A stretch of DNA of 64,000 bases, from contig NZ_JARFNM010000001.1 in the NCBI RefSeq assembly GCF_029167365.1, forward strand, positions 1,356,001-1,420,000. Direction: 5' to 3'. How positions within the stretch are numbered: position 1 is the first letter of the stretch; the number at the start of each line of letters is the position of its first letter. Below the pieces are notes generated by a model. It saw only the letters and a list, made by a program, of their open reading frames with translations, made no database searches and was not told the DNA's origin. The DNA comes from Amygdalobacter nucleatus. Its GTDB lineage: Bacteria > Bacillota > Clostridia > Saccharofermentanales > Fastidiosipilaceae. Positions 8,531 to 18,093 of this stretch are shown here, piece after piece. Made by a program: the position numbers and the translations under genes.

Positions 8531-9949
8531 TTACTTAACTTGCTTGTTTTTCTTGATTTGGCCATAACGATAGAGAGCAACCATCGCATTGACAGCCTGT
8601 TCAGCTGTTGGATAAGCTGGAATACCATGATCACGCAATTTCATGATTGCACGCTGGCATTCTTCACCGCCCTGGCACTCCATAACAAATGGCTTGTGCA
8701 AATGCTTGAAAGCTTCATGGATTTCAATTACGACATCTGTAACAGCTTCAACATCTGTAACAGCAGTTGGGCAGATTGAACCCAAAATACCGTTGACATT
8801 TGGATCGCGCATAGCTTGACGGAAAGCACCCTTGTAGTGAATTGGTGATGCTGTACCAGAAATATCAACTGGGTTCAAAGGTGAACCGAACATTGGCATA
8901 TAAGCTCTAATGCGCTCAGCCAAACTTGGTGAAATTTCTTTCAATTCATGAAGTGGTAAGCCACAACGCTCAAAATGGTCACAGCTCAACAAACCAGAAC
9001 CACCGCCATTAGTGATCATGACGATCTTGTCATCATACAGAGGTGGCTGCATACCTAAAGCAAGTGATACATCCAAGAATTGCTGCCAAGTAGTAGCACG
9101 AATTGCGCCAGCTTTTTGGAAAATCTCGTCATAATAAGCATCATTTGTGCCTTCATTCTCTGAAGCTGTATGCGCAAATGCAGCCTTAACACCAATCTTA
9201 GAGCCACCGACTTTAATCGTGACAATTGGTTTATCAACCTTTTGACAAGCTTTAACGAAAGCCTCTTCGCTATCCAAGCCTTCAATATAGATAGCTAAGC
9301 ACTTTGTATTATCATCAATACCTGCATAAGCAACAAATTCACTGAAATCAACGTCAGCTTTATTGCCTAAGCCAACGAAGAAGCTCATGCCGAAGTGATC
9401 TTTTTGAGAAGTGCCGAGGGCTGCTAACAAGTTAGCGCCTGATTGGGAAATCATTGCTACAGGTCCCTTAATTGGCAGATAAGGAATAAAGCCACAGTTG
9501 AAATTGAGATATGGGCTACCCATACCAACCAAGTTAGGTCCAATCAAAGGCAACTTATTGTCACGGCAATATTGAGTTAATTCATTCTGCAACTGGCCAC
9601 GGCCAATTTCTTTGAAAGCACTGGTTGCAATAACAACAATCTTGACTTGCTTAGCAACGCAATCTTCCAAAACAGATTTAACGATATGAGCTGGAACGGC
9701 GATGAAAACTAGATCAATTTCAGCTGGAATATCTTTGACTGTCGGATAAGCCTTAAGCCCATGGACTTCATCAGCACGTGGGTTGACTGGATAAATTTCG
9801 CCCTTGTAGCCCCAAGCTCTTAACTCTTCAATTACTTTATAACCAAACTTCGTGTTATAACGGCTAGCACCAACTACTGCAATTGACTTAGGATTCAAAG
9901 CATATTGTAACTTATCGACAACGTAATCACGGACATTAAGAACTTTCAT
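8531..9949 (-). CDS. CoA-binding acyl-CoA synthetase (ADP-forming) alpha-subunit-like protein
   Basis: The 472-residue protein has an N-terminal CoA-binding Rossmann domain (NPKSIAVVGASRYNTKFGY; YPVNPRADEVHGLKAYP), then succinyl-CoA-synthetase-like domains (GPVAMISQSGANL) and a third ligase-CoA domain (MITNGGGSGLL). His260, in KAAFAHTAS, matches the catalytic phospho-histidine of ADP-forming acetyl-CoA synthetases. Those enzymes convert acyl-CoA, ADP and phosphate to acid, CoA and ATP. The ATP-grasp (beta) domain is absent, and no beta-subunit gene is in the window. It is one base downstream of the Lrp-like gene and clearly co-transcribed with it. Confidence 0.85.
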   Translation of the reverse strand: MKVLNVRDYVVDKLQYALNPKSIAVVGASRYNTKFGYKVIEELRAWGYKGEIYPVNPRADEVHGLKAYPTVKDIPAEIDLVFIAVPAHIVKSVLEDCVAKQVKIVVIATSAFKEIGRGQLQNELTQYCRDNKLPLIGPNLVGMGSPYLNFNCGFIPYLPIKGPVAMISQSGANLLAALGTSQKDHFGMSFFVGLGNKADVDFSEFVAYAGIDDNTKCLAIYIEGLDSEEAFVKACQKVDKPIVTIKVGGSKIGVKAAFAHTASENEGTNDAYYDEIFQKAGAIRATTWQQFLDVSLALGMQPPLYDDKIVMITNGGGSGLLSCDHFERCGLPLHELKEISPSLAERIRAYMPMFGSPLNPVDISGTASPIHYKGAFRQAMRDPNVNGILGSICPTAVTDVEAVTDVVIEIHEAFKHLHKPFVMECQGGEECQRAIMKLRDHGIPAYPTAEQAVNAMVALYRYGQIKKNKQVK

Positions 9950-9950
9950 C

Positions 9951-11168
9951 TTATTTCACCTCTTTCTTTCCAGAAAAGCAGCATTTCACATCGTTCACTG
10001 CCGTCCGATCCTGCAGGAAATCATCGGTAAAGACGCACTCTTCCCAGTAACCGTTTTGATCATCTAAGCGGCAAACCCAACGCCGGAACTGTTTAGGTGA
10101 TGTGGAAACTTTGACTTCTTCAATTTCGCCATAGTTTTCAATTTTAGCTCTCAAAGCTTCCCAATCGGTCAACTCATCAAAAGAGCTCAACATAATGTCA
10201 TAGAATGAATCGGTAAATTCCCAAATATTATTAAACTCAGGCATAGCTGACAATTCATCGGTAATTTGTGATTTACGATAGCTTGGAACATTTTGGAACA
10301 TGCGAACTAGATACATCTTCATGTGTAAACCGAGCTTCATGTGATTCAAATAAATCATTGGTACAGCATAACGGCCTACATCACAAATTTTGACGAAATC
10401 TTTCTTCATCTGTTCGCCATCTAAGCCTGAAAGTTGAGCTAAGACATTGTAATCGAACATATCAGCGATGGATTTGGTGTTGTTGATGGCATCAATAATT
10501 GCAAAGTCAACTTTGTCTAATTTGTCTTGCATCTTTAACAGTTTATCAACTTGAGCCTTACCCCAAACGAATTTGCGATAGCCATCACCTGGAGCGTCCC
10601 ACATATTAACATTGGACTCACGCACATCGCGACGAATTGGGCAAAGATGCACATATTCAACTTCCGGACGATCTTTCCATGGTGCAATGACATCTGCCAA
10701 TAAGTTATCCAAAACGCGCATATGATTACCGTTAAAGAAATCAAAATCACCCTCTGTTTCATAACCTGTGCAAATATCATCTTTATTTTGGAACCAGTTG
10801 GATAATTCTTGCTTAAGCTCAGCTGGTGTATTGTCTTTTAGTTTAACTACCCAGTAATAAAGCCCCCAACCATATACTGCTACTGCTGGATTATAAACTA
10901 GCATGATCAAACGCTCGTCATACATTCTCTTCAATCTGGTACGAATTTCAGCCTTGTCTACCTTAATTTTCGAGGCAATGTAATCCAAATTAAATACCTC
11001 TGGATAATTTTGATAAAAAGATTTGGCAATATTATAAGCGCTAAATTCAGCACTATCTGTGGCCACTGTTCCAGGTTCTGTGAACCCAATTCCCCTTGGA
11101 GCAAAGAAATAATTGCGCATCCATTCCTGTTGCTCGCTCGTTCCTAATAGATACTTTTTGTCTTCCAT
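9951..11168 (-). CDS. Lrp/AsnC-like winged-helix protein, operon partner of synthetase
   Basis: The 405-residue protein lacks a signal peptide. A winged-helix-like segment near residues 55-95 reads VFNLDYIASKIKVDKAEIRTRLKRMYDERLI, and is followed by a ligand-domain-like region (AVAVYGWGLYYWVVKLKDNTP). A second, weaker repeat of helix-turn-helix plus ligand domain appears in the C-terminal half (DFAIIDAINNTKSIADMF). This duplicated layout is like that of tandem Lrp/AsnC regulators but much longer than the usual 150 residues. It could regulate the synthetase by sensing a substrate, or be a scaffold; function is not established. Confidence 0.55.
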   Translation of the reverse strand: MEDKKYLLGTSEQQEWMRNYFFAPRGIGFTEPGTVATDSAEFSAYNIAKSFYQNYPEVFNLDYIASKIKVDKAEIRTRLKRMYDERLIMLVYNPAVAVYGWGLYYWVVKLKDNTPAELKQELSNWFQNKDDICTGYETEGDFDFFNGNHMRVLDNLLADVIAPWKDRPEVEYVHLCPIRRDVRESNVNMWDAPGDGYRKFVWGKAQVDKLLKMQDKLDKVDFAIIDAINNTKSIADMFDYNVLAQLSGLDGEQMKKDFVKICDVGRYAVPMIYLNHMKLGLHMKMYLVRMFQNVPSYRKSQITDELSAMPEFNNIWEFTDSFYDIMLSSFDELTDWEALRAKIENYGEIEEVKVSTSPKQFRRWVCRLDDQNGYWEECVFTDDFLQDRTAVNDVKCCFSGKKEVK

Positions 11169-11282
11169 TAGAATTCTCTCCTCTCATTAAAGCAAATGTA
11201 ACAAATTGATAAATTTACCCCTAATATTTATATTATAAATCGCTTCATTTTAAGTCGCAAGCGAAAAGTCACAAAATGAAAT

Positions 11283-11313
11283 AAAAAGGACAACTTTGGT
11301 TAGTTGCCCTTTT
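11283..11313 (-). terminator. Terminator after aminopeptidase gene
   Basis: An imperfect stem (AAAAGG-CAAC / GTTG-CCTTTT) is followed by a U run on the minus strand, 30 bases after the aminopeptidase stop. Confidence 0.65.
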
Positions 11314-11343
11314 AAAAATGAATATTTTCTCTAAATTTGAAAT

Positions 11344-12807
11344 TTATCGTTCACATGCTGATGAACATGCTTCTTGTTGCTTAGCCAAATTGTAGAATGT
11401 CTTAACTATCGTGCCTGTTGCAAAAATTGGTAGATAACCGCTTGCTTCATGCAAATAAGCTGTCCCAGCAATATCCAAGTGCAACCACGGCATATCTTTG
11501 GCCAAAAATTCACGGACAAACAAGCCTGCTGTAACTGTACCACCTAAGCGCCCAGCTACGTTCTTGATGTCGGCCCGTTTGCTCTTGTTCATGGCTTTGA
11601 AGCGCTCAGAAACTGGCAAACGCCAAATCTTCTCGTCGGCCTTGGAGCTTGCATTTTCCAAATCCTTGTAGAAATCGTCACTATCTGTAACAACGCCTGT
11701 AAACTCTTCGCCCAAAGCTACCAAGCAAGCACCTGTCAAAGTAGCAATATCAACAATCTTAGTTACATTGCAACGGCTTGTGACATAGTAAACAGCGTCA
11801 GCCAATGTTACACGGCCCTCTGCGTCAGTATTGGCAATTTCAATAGTTTTGCCTGCCATGGAGCGAACAATATCACCAGGCTTATAGGAACTACCAGACA
11901 ACATATTCTCGCAAAGTGCTGTTGCAGCTACCACGTTGACCTTGGCTTTACGTTTGGCCAAAGCATAGATAGCGCCGATAACTGTGGCACCGCCTGTCAT
12001 ATCATCAAACATGGTGGACATACCCTCTGTTGATTTGATGGAGTAACCACCAGCATCATAGCAGATGCCTTTACCAACCAAGCCTAAACGCTCATTACTT
12101 GCAGGATTTCCTTCGTAGGTCATAACTAAGAATCTCGGTTCACGATCTGAGCCAGAAGCTACAGCCAAGAAAGCATGCATGCCTAATTGTTCGCAAGCTG
12201 CTTTATCAAAGATCTCAATTTTAACGCCAAGTGGGGCTAATTTTTCTTTTGCAATCTCACATACGCGTTCTGGATACATCACGATAGCTGGCTGATTGGC
12301 TAATTCTTGAGTCAATTCAATGCCTTCCATGACGTCATGCATCTCAGCCAAATTAGCCTCGACACGTTCAAGCTTGTCGCTAGGAACTTGCAAGTTGACA
12401 GTCAATTCAGGATCGACCTCTTTGTCTGTAAAATATTCATCAAAAGCATGGTCAGCCCGCCAGAAGCCTTCTGCAACTGCTTGCGTAATTCTACCTAAGC
12501 AAAGGTGCTTGGGTTTGTCTAACTTTAAGCTAATTTCTGTCAATTTGTGTTGATGGGCGCATTTGCCGATATTGAAAGCCAACAAACGATAATCGTCAAT
12601 TGTAAGTTTCTCAGGTTCGCCAAAGCCTGCTAATAGTTTTTGTTTAGAGCCTGAAAATTCAGGTATAAAGTATGTTTCAGCTAATTTGCCAGAGAAGCAG
12701 CCTCTTGCTTTGAGTTTGGCACATTCTGAACAAGCTTGTACCTGTTCGGTTGATAGTAAGCTAACTTCTAAGCCACCTGTTTGATTTACGTTAAATTTAG
12801 TTTTCAT
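11344..12807 (-). CDS. pepA: Leucyl aminopeptidase, M17 family
   Basis: The 487-residue cytosolic peptidase removes N-terminal residues from peptides using two metal ions. The C-terminal catalytic domain carries the M17 signatures: GKGICYDAGGYSIKSTEGM (metal-binding Lys and Asp; the usual Ser-Gly-Gly is Ala-Gly-Gly here) and NTDAEGRVTLADA, which has the Asp and Glu metal ligands and the catalytic Arg. The N-terminal 150 residues are the less conserved regulatory domain. It is transcribed alone with its own terminator. The start is supported by a nearby GAAAGGAAGA RBS. Confidence 0.93.
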   Translation of the reverse strand: MKTKFNVNQTGGLEVSLLSTEQVQACSECAKLKARGCFSGKLAETYFIPEFSGSKQKLLAGFGEPEKLTIDDYRLLAFNIGKCAHQHKLTEISLKLDKPKHLCLGRITQAVAEGFWRADHAFDEYFTDKEVDPELTVNLQVPSDKLERVEANLAEMHDVMEGIELTQELANQPAIVMYPERVCEIAKEKLAPLGVKIEIFDKAACEQLGMHAFLAVASGSDREPRFLVMTYEGNPASNERLGLVGKGICYDAGGYSIKSTEGMSTMFDDMTGGATVIGAIYALAKRKAKVNVVAATALCENMLSGSSYKPGDIVRSMAGKTIEIANTDAEGRVTLADAVYYVTSRCNVTKIVDIATLTGACLVALGEEFTGVVTDSDDFYKDLENASSKADEKIWRLPVSERFKAMNKSKRADIKNVAGRLGGTVTAGLFVREFLAKDMPWLHLDIAGTAYLHEASGYLPIFATGTIVKTFYNLAKQQEACSSACER

Positions 12808-12939
12808 GTGGTCTTCCTTTCTTAGAGAGGTATGTGTTAATTGTAAGCGATGGCGATGTTTTTGGGAAGTTGAGAATTTTTTAAGAACATAATGGAGTAG
12901 TTAATTAGTGATAATTCTCATATGAATAACCACTTTAAA

Positions 12940-14098
12940 GGTTGTGTCAAGAAAGTTGGTGTAAATTCCTTTCAGTTAATAAGGGAGTGTGTGAATAAAT
13001 CTCTGTAAATAAGATTTCCTGTGATATAATTTCCTGCTTATTAGCCCAGATGCTTGCTATTCCAACTACTTAGCAGTTATTCATTATATAATTCATGTGA
13101 AATTGCATGTCAAGAGCAGGCAGGTGTTTCCTGTCTGCTCTTTTGCTTGGTATTTTCAAGTTATTCAGGTAGCCTATCCTCATACATGAGCGTCAATTCG
13201 CCATAAACTTGGCCCCAGTTTCTAAGTGGCATAGTCCATTTTTTCGTAGCTTCAAAAGTAGATAGATACAAAGCCTTCAATAACGCTTGTGAGCTTGAAA
13301 AAACGCTCCTTTGGCGATTTAATTTGCGATAAGTTGCATTAAGGCTTTCAATTGCTTTCTTCGTATAGATAACCTTACGAACATCAGCTGAAAACTTAAA
13401 GATAGGTGTTATAACATCCCAATCTCTTTCCCAGCGTTTCATGGCATTGGGATATTTAGTCGACCACTTTTCTGTCACATAATCTCGATTTTTGCGCCCC
13501 TGTTCTTCGTTTGTCGCATTGTAGATTGTCTTTAGATCTTTAGAAAATTCTTTTCTGTCCTTATCTGCCACATATTTTAGAGTGTTTCGGTCTTGATGAA
13601 CTATACAACGTTGGTATTCAGTGTTAGGAAAAGCTGTAGATATAGCTTCACGAATGCTGGCCAGTCCGTCAGCACATATGATCATCACGTCTTTTACGCC
13701 CCGATTTTTTAGGCTTTCAAGACCGATAACCAGTACTTTGCACTCTCATTTTCACCAACTTCTATGCTTAAAACATCTTTCTTGCCGTTACAGCCGATGT
13801 CTAAAATGACGTAGGCTGCAAGTTTGCGTATTATTCCGTTTTCTCATACAGAATAGTGAATTGCATCAATAAAAAATACCGGATAAATCTCATCTAATGG
13901 TCGATTTTGCCATTCTTCTATTTGTGGTAGCAGCTTGTCCGTTACGTCAGATATGAAACCTTCTGATACTTCAAATCCATAAATATCCATCAATGTATCT
14001 GAAATTTGCCTTGTTGTCATCCCTTTGGCGTACATTGAGATGATTTTTTGATCAATTTCTGAGATGTCTTTTCTCATAGTTCTTTTTATTATCTTCAA
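12940..14098 (-). mobile_element. Decayed IS256 (Mutator)-family insertion sequence
   Basis: The element keeps a likely terminal repeat near 12940-12970 (ggttgtgtcaagaaagttgg), typical of IS256-type ends. Transposase pieces lie at 13844-14098 (MRKDISEIDQKIISMYAKGMTTRQISDTLMDIYGF) and 13161-13688 (MMIICADGLASIREAISTAFP, the catalytic-core region). Between them the frame shifts and stops occur near 13690-13840, where the reading ENGIIRKLAAYVILDIGCNGK is still recognisable. The N-terminal 80-90 residues and the left end are missing, with unrelated AT-rich island sequence beginning at about 14100. So the IS is dead and truncated at the island border. Confidence 0.85.
13113..13145 (+). terminator. 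Strong hairpin inside the IS remnant
   Basis: A 12-bp stem (AGAGCAGGCAGG / CCTGTCTGCTCT) with a 5-base loop is followed by TTTT on the plus strand. It lies just past the transposase stop, so it may block transcription entering the IS from outside. Confidence 0.5.
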
Positions 14099-14115
14099 CA
14101 GTTTCTCTTATTTAT

Positions 14116-14319
14116 TTAATTCAAAAAGTTGAATGGAAATATCAAAAATTCGCTGACTGTACGGTACGAATTATCTCTTGCCACGCGATAGGTCGTATAG
14201 GAATACAGTACCGCTCTATAGGAAGAGACAACTCCTTCTCTTGAGTCGAATGGATTTGAAATTAATAGTAGCAGGATCAATAAAATTATCTTCTTTTTAC
14301 TTAATTTTCCTCTCTTCAA
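14116..14319 (-). pseudogene. Possible truncated secreted-protein remnant
   Basis: A TTG start preceded by AAAGGAGC opens a frame LKRGKLSKKKIILLILLLLIS, which looks like a signal peptide. The remaining 45 residues have no recognisable domain. It follows the lipoprotein gene directly and runs into the IS remnant, so it may be the front of a gene cut by the IS. Weakly supported. Confidence 0.25.
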
Positions 14320-14356
14320 AAATTATCCTGCTCCTTTCGACCATTCGACTAGTAAA

Positions 14357-15820
14357 TTAACCCTTGCCCATTATGGACATGATTCTTTCAAACATCATTT
14401 GTGAATAGTTTTCTTTGTTAATCAAACTATTCCAATCGAGGACATCTTCTCCGTCAACAACTTCTTCCGGAAGCACAAGACTTCCGTCCTTAAGACTGAT
14501 TGAAGGCGAAAACTCGAAACTGTCGTCTCTGTACCTGATGGTGATCTTGCCATTTGGAGCGATGTCGCTTATATTTTGGAAGATAAATGTGGTGCCACTA
14601 CTAGAAATAGCGTCTAAATAAATATTATCAACCTCTTTTAATTTTCCATCTTCAGAAAATTCCAGTTCTTTTAGAGAAACTGAAGCGTTTTTGTACTTAG
14701 GAATTACTAAGTAGCACTCCTCTCCGTTTAAATATGGTCTGTCGCCAACTTCGCCATCTTTCATAGAGATGATCATTCGCGGATCTTCAAAATCAGAAAA
14801 AATACTTGTCCAAGCAAATAGTTTTTCAAGAGGAGCTTTCAAAGTAGCTTCATCGTAGGCAGAGCCCAGATAGATTACAAAGGCTTTGTGATTTTTATCC
14901 TTTAGATCGACGCCGAGTTTTCTCGCCATTCTTAGATATTCATCTGAAATCTCACTTCTATCGAATTTATCTATCTTTAGTTTTAGAGCCGTTGGGATTA
15001 GTCCCATGTCCATACTGGAATACTCAAAAAAAACAAAGTTAGGTGTGCCCATTTCGTCTATAAAGATTTGACTATTTTTGTAATTGTAACTATCCCATAT
15101 ATCGTTTAAAAGCTTTCCTGTGCAGTTAGAAGGATTGTAGATATAGGTAGAATCCGTTACATCTCTATAATATAGATTCGTTTTACGAGTTTGTTCCTCG
15201 CTAAGACTATTTTCAATCATCCCAAGGATTTCTTCCTTATCTGTGCCAAAATTTTTCATAAGTTCTTCGTCATTTATAAATTTTCCATCAGGAAGAGAGA
15301 AGTTACACACTTCGTACATCGGAACCTCTCCCTCCCATATATTAGAAACTTCAACCACGACACTTAGCACATTTTCATCTTGATAAACGGAAAAATAAGA
15401 GTAGATCCCAATTTCGAAATCTCCCATATCCTTTTTATGAGTAGTATATAGATCTTTTATATATTTTACCAAACCATCGATCTTATCATTTGCCGCCTTT
15501 GCGTCCTTGGAATCCAAAAGAATCCTAGGAACGTGGATGCCATAATCATCCCTCTTTGCAAAACCTATGTATTTTTCATCGACGAAGTCCTTCCAAACTT
15601 CTCTGTCCTCTACATATGAAGACATGGAACCGATAACAGCCCCGTCAACAGGCTTTAGATTTTCCTTGGCTTTTGAAGCATTTTCTTTAGAGTTTTCCAC
15701 CGCAGAATTTGCATTTGCCTTTTTATGTTCTACCTTAGGCGAATTTCCGTCCTTCTTGCAACCAGTAAGGAGGACCATCGCCACCATAAAAACAATTAAA
15801 AATTTAAAATTTCTTTTCAT
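14357..15820 (-). CDS. Putative lipoprotein of the island, unknown function
   Basis: The 487-residue protein begins MKRNFKFLIVFMVAMVLLTGC, a lipoprotein signal peptide with Cys21 as the lipidation site. A low-complexity Lys/Asn/Ala linker follows, then a globular extracellular domain of about 420 residues without a motif I recognise. Arginine codons are mainly AGA/AGG and the gene is AT-rich, unlike the flanking backbone. It is upstream of the IS256 remnant and downstream of decayed surface genes on the same strand. It is probably exposed on the cell surface. Confidence 0.75.
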   Translation of the reverse strand: MKRNFKFLIVFMVAMVLLTGCKKDGNSPKVEHKKANANSAVENSKENASKAKENLKPVDGAVIGSMSSYVEDREVWKDFVDEKYIGFAKRDDYGIHVPRILLDSKDAKAANDKIDGLVKYIKDLYTTHKKDMGDFEIGIYSYFSVYQDENVLSVVVEVSNIWEGEVPMYEVCNFSLPDGKFINDEELMKNFGTDKEEILGMIENSLSEEQTRKTNLYYRDVTDSTYIYNPSNCTGKLLNDIWDSYNYKNSQIFIDEMGTPNFVFFEYSSMDMGLIPTALKLKIDKFDRSEISDEYLRMARKLGVDLKDKNHKAFVIYLGSAYDEATLKAPLEKLFAWTSIFSDFEDPRMIISMKDGEVGDRPYLNGEECYLVIPKYKNASVSLKELEFSEDGKLKEVDNIYLDAISSSGTTFIFQNISDIAPNGKITIRYRDDSFEFSPSISLKDGSLVLPEEVVDGEDVLDWNSLINKENYSQMMFERIMSIMGKG

Positions 15821-15959
15821 AATATCCCTTCATTTCAACTTTACTCTATTTAGTACAGAATTAAAATCTACATATAAACTTTTTCGACTTATGTAAATAA
15901 AAACGGTCTTGATAACTAAACTGTTTTTACTTTTCTTATCTAGTTTTAAAGAGTGAATT

Positions 15960-16410
15960 CTATTTTACTACGATAGATCTGTTAACTGTTGTTGGTGTAC
16001 CGTTAATTGTTACTGTATCAATTTCATAACCAGTATTTGCTGTGAATGTTAAAGTAACATCTGTATTTTCATCTACTGTCTTTGTTGTTGGATCAACTGT
16101 TCCGTAGCCGCCGTCTACTCTTGCTGTAACTGTGTATTGTGTTGGTGTTGGTGGTGCTACAGGCTTCTTTGTCCATTTAGCATAAAGTGTTATATCTCCA
16201 TTAACAGGTTTTGAGAAATCATATTCATTATCACATGTCGCTTCTGTATATCAACCGCCGAAGTCAAAATCAGTGTCTATTGGGTCACTTGGTGCTTTAG
16301 CTTGTTTTCCATCCCTAACTGTTTGCTCCTTAGGTTTTATTCCGTGACCATTAGCATTGAAACTTACCACGAACTCTTTATAAGGATACAGCATTGCTTG
16401 TCCTGTTCTT
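15960..16410 (-). pseudogene. C-terminal fragment of surface protein with InlB-type B repeat
   Basis: The minus strand reads FVVSFNANGHGIKPKEQTV, then a break, then NGDITLYAKWTKK, and ends QYTVTARVDGGYGTVDPTTK...SIVVK. The NGDITLYAKW block is the hallmark of the Listeria-Bacteroides (InlB B) repeat of Gram-positive adhesins. An in-frame TGA falls exactly where the repeat should read FGGW-YTEA, so TGG (Trp) has become TGA. No sorting signal or complete N-terminus is present. It is a dead, truncated surface-protein gene, transcribed in the island direction. Confidence 0.75.
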
Positions 16411-16414
16411 TGAT

Positions 16415-16762
16415 TCAAATTCTTGTTATTCGGTTTAAATATCCATTTATATAGTTGTTTATAAGGATATCTGCTAAAGTGCTACCGTCTCTATGAACAG
16501 CTGAGTAAGTAATGAAGCCCTCTATGTTAGCTTTCTTTATTTTCCAATCAATTGCCAAGCTTCCTGTTGAGCCATCAGACTTCTGGTTCGAGCCTGCCTG
16601 CAAGGATTATAAGCTTACCTTCGTTTTCGATTTTTATTTTCCCATCATCTATGTATACCGCTTCTTGCAGTGTCTTTTGTATTCCTGGTTGTTCTACCAA
16701 GATAAGTATTCCAAGTCCGAGTATTAATGCTCCGGCGATGATTAGTATTATGATTTTTTCAT
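16415..16762 (-). pseudogene. Broken TMEM43-like membrane protein, joined to surface-protein debris
   Basis: An ATG at 16762 with AAGGAGGG just upstream opens MKKIIILIIAGALILGLGIL, a transmembrane segment. It continues into VYIDDGKIKIENEGKLIILAGRLEP, resembling the start of bacterial TMEM43-family proteins (a normal one has more than 250 residues). The frame then stops after about 65 residues and a second frame (16415-16603) carries unrelated residues. The 3' part is missing, probably by deletion into the adjoining surface-protein fragment. The TMEM43 assignment is by eye and tentative. Confidence 0.45.
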
Positions 16763-16912
16763 ATTTTCCCTCCTTAATCCTTTTCGTATGGAAACATATG
16801 CTTTATATCGTTATCTTATAAAAATATTTTGCTTCCCACATCACCCGAAAGTATGAGACGAGAAAATTTTATAAACCCACCGGTATAACCAATGGGTTTA
16901 AAATGTAATATT

Positions 16913-17551
16913 TTACTTTTGAATTAGACTTCCTTCACTTACTCCTTCTGTAAGATCCAAGATGATCCATGCACTTGTTCCTGCTCCTACCTTATGCTTG
17001 CCCGTATTGGCTGCAAGCATCGTCTCAAATGTTGAGCTACTAGAACATTCAATGACATCTAGAATAGTCGTTGTGATATCATTGCCATTTGTAGTAATTG
17101 TAACCTTATCGTCTTTAGCCAATTCACCGGTTATAATCTCTGAGGTAGCCACAATTCTGTTCTTGTATGCCTTCGCACGTTTCATTCCAACATCTAATGC
17201 CTTCGGTGCAATGGAGAAGCATTTGTCGGCTTTGGCAACATTGGCATAATCGGAACCGACATTCTCTATAATCTCTCTTTGATCTTCTTTCATTGATTTT
17301 ATCATTTTTTCAATTTCTGCTATTGTCATGACCTTTAGAGGATCTCTGTTTTTTATTACATAATCTGCTCTATTAAAGCCATCTTTGCCCCATCTTTTTT
17401 TCCAATATTCAGTGATATCGAACTTACCGCGGAGCATCTTTTCACAATCACTGCAGATTCGTCCATCTTCAACTGTCAAGCCGCTTAAGAATTTCATTTC
17501 ATTGCCGCATATTGGACATAATTTCTTTTCTTTTTTACCGAATAATCCCAT
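16913..17551 (-). CDS. DUF4428-type zinc-ribbon protein
   Basis: The 212-residue protein begins MGLFGKKEKKLCPICGNEMK, and a second pair (CSDC) follows near residue 35; the four Cys form the zinc ribbon of DUF4428. The middle region is mainly helical (IEKMIKSMKEDQREII) and the C-terminal half (GELAKDDKVTITTNGNDITTTILDV) looks like a beta-rich PH-like domain. Function unknown. Similar small zinc-ribbon proteins sit next to SPFH and membrane-stress proteins, as here, so a role at the membrane is plausible. AT-rich codon use matches the island. Confidence 0.75.
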   Translation of the reverse strand: MGLFGKKEKKLCPICGNEMKFLSGLTVEDGRICSDCEKMLRGKFDITEYWKKRWGKDGFNRADYVIKNRDPLKVMTIAEIEKMIKSMKEDQREIIENVGSDYANVAKADKCFSIAPKALDVGMKRAKAYKNRIVATSEIITGELAKDDKVTITTNGNDITTTILDVIECSSSSTFETMLAANTGKHKVGAGTSAWIILDLTEGVSEGSLIQK

Positions 17552-17599
17552 TATTTTCTCCTCGTATTATTAGATTTGTAGTTTTTATAGACCCTCAGC

Positions 17600-18054
17600 A
17601 AGGTCTTATAATCTCTAACAGACGCTGTGAATTAGTATTTACCTCCTAACGCATAGACGTTTTAAGAAAGGCAATAACCACAGCCGTTTGTTTAAGCGGT
17701 AATTAGTTAGATAACGCATGACGTTTTATGTAGCACGAGGTTACGTGAGAACAAACAAGTCTGTGAGGCAATACAGTGCCTAATTTTTACTGGAGGTCTG
17801 CTATGTTTTACTCAGGAATTGATGTAGCCATGGATAAACACGACTGTGTTATCCTAGATGCTAATGGCAAGTGTTTCATTGAAGTATTTACCTTCAAGAA
17901 CAGTCGTGACGGGTTGCCTTTATTCCTCTGGCTTAAGCCGCTACCTTATACGACTTATTTGCCAAGCACCTCGTGGTGCTTATTTCGTTATGCAATTATC
18001 AAGGTTCTTTTTATCCGATTTGCATTTCTGCATTTTCATGCTTTTTCTTCTTGA
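17600..18054 (+). mobile_element. Internally deleted IS110-family insertion sequence
   Basis: The transposase starts at 17803 behind TGGAGGT and reads MFYSGIDVAMDKHDCVILDANGKCFIEVF, the RuvC-like DEDD N-terminus of IS110-family transposases. After about 45 residues the sequence jumps to a non-coding 3' end containing the hairpin AAGCACC-TCGT-GGTGCTT. The 200-base leader upstream of the gene is typical of IS110-type elements. About 350 residues of the transposase are missing, so it is a non-autonomous remnant inserted, on the opposite strand, between the DUF4428 and zinc-ribbon genes. Confidence 0.7.
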
Positions 18055-18093
18055 CTTTTAATAGTTAGTCTTTCATTTTCTAATCATGTTAAT

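Noticed and set aside
12300-12560. Plus-strand frames inside the aminopeptidase gene
   Set aside because: They are antisense shadows of a well-supported M17 peptidase.
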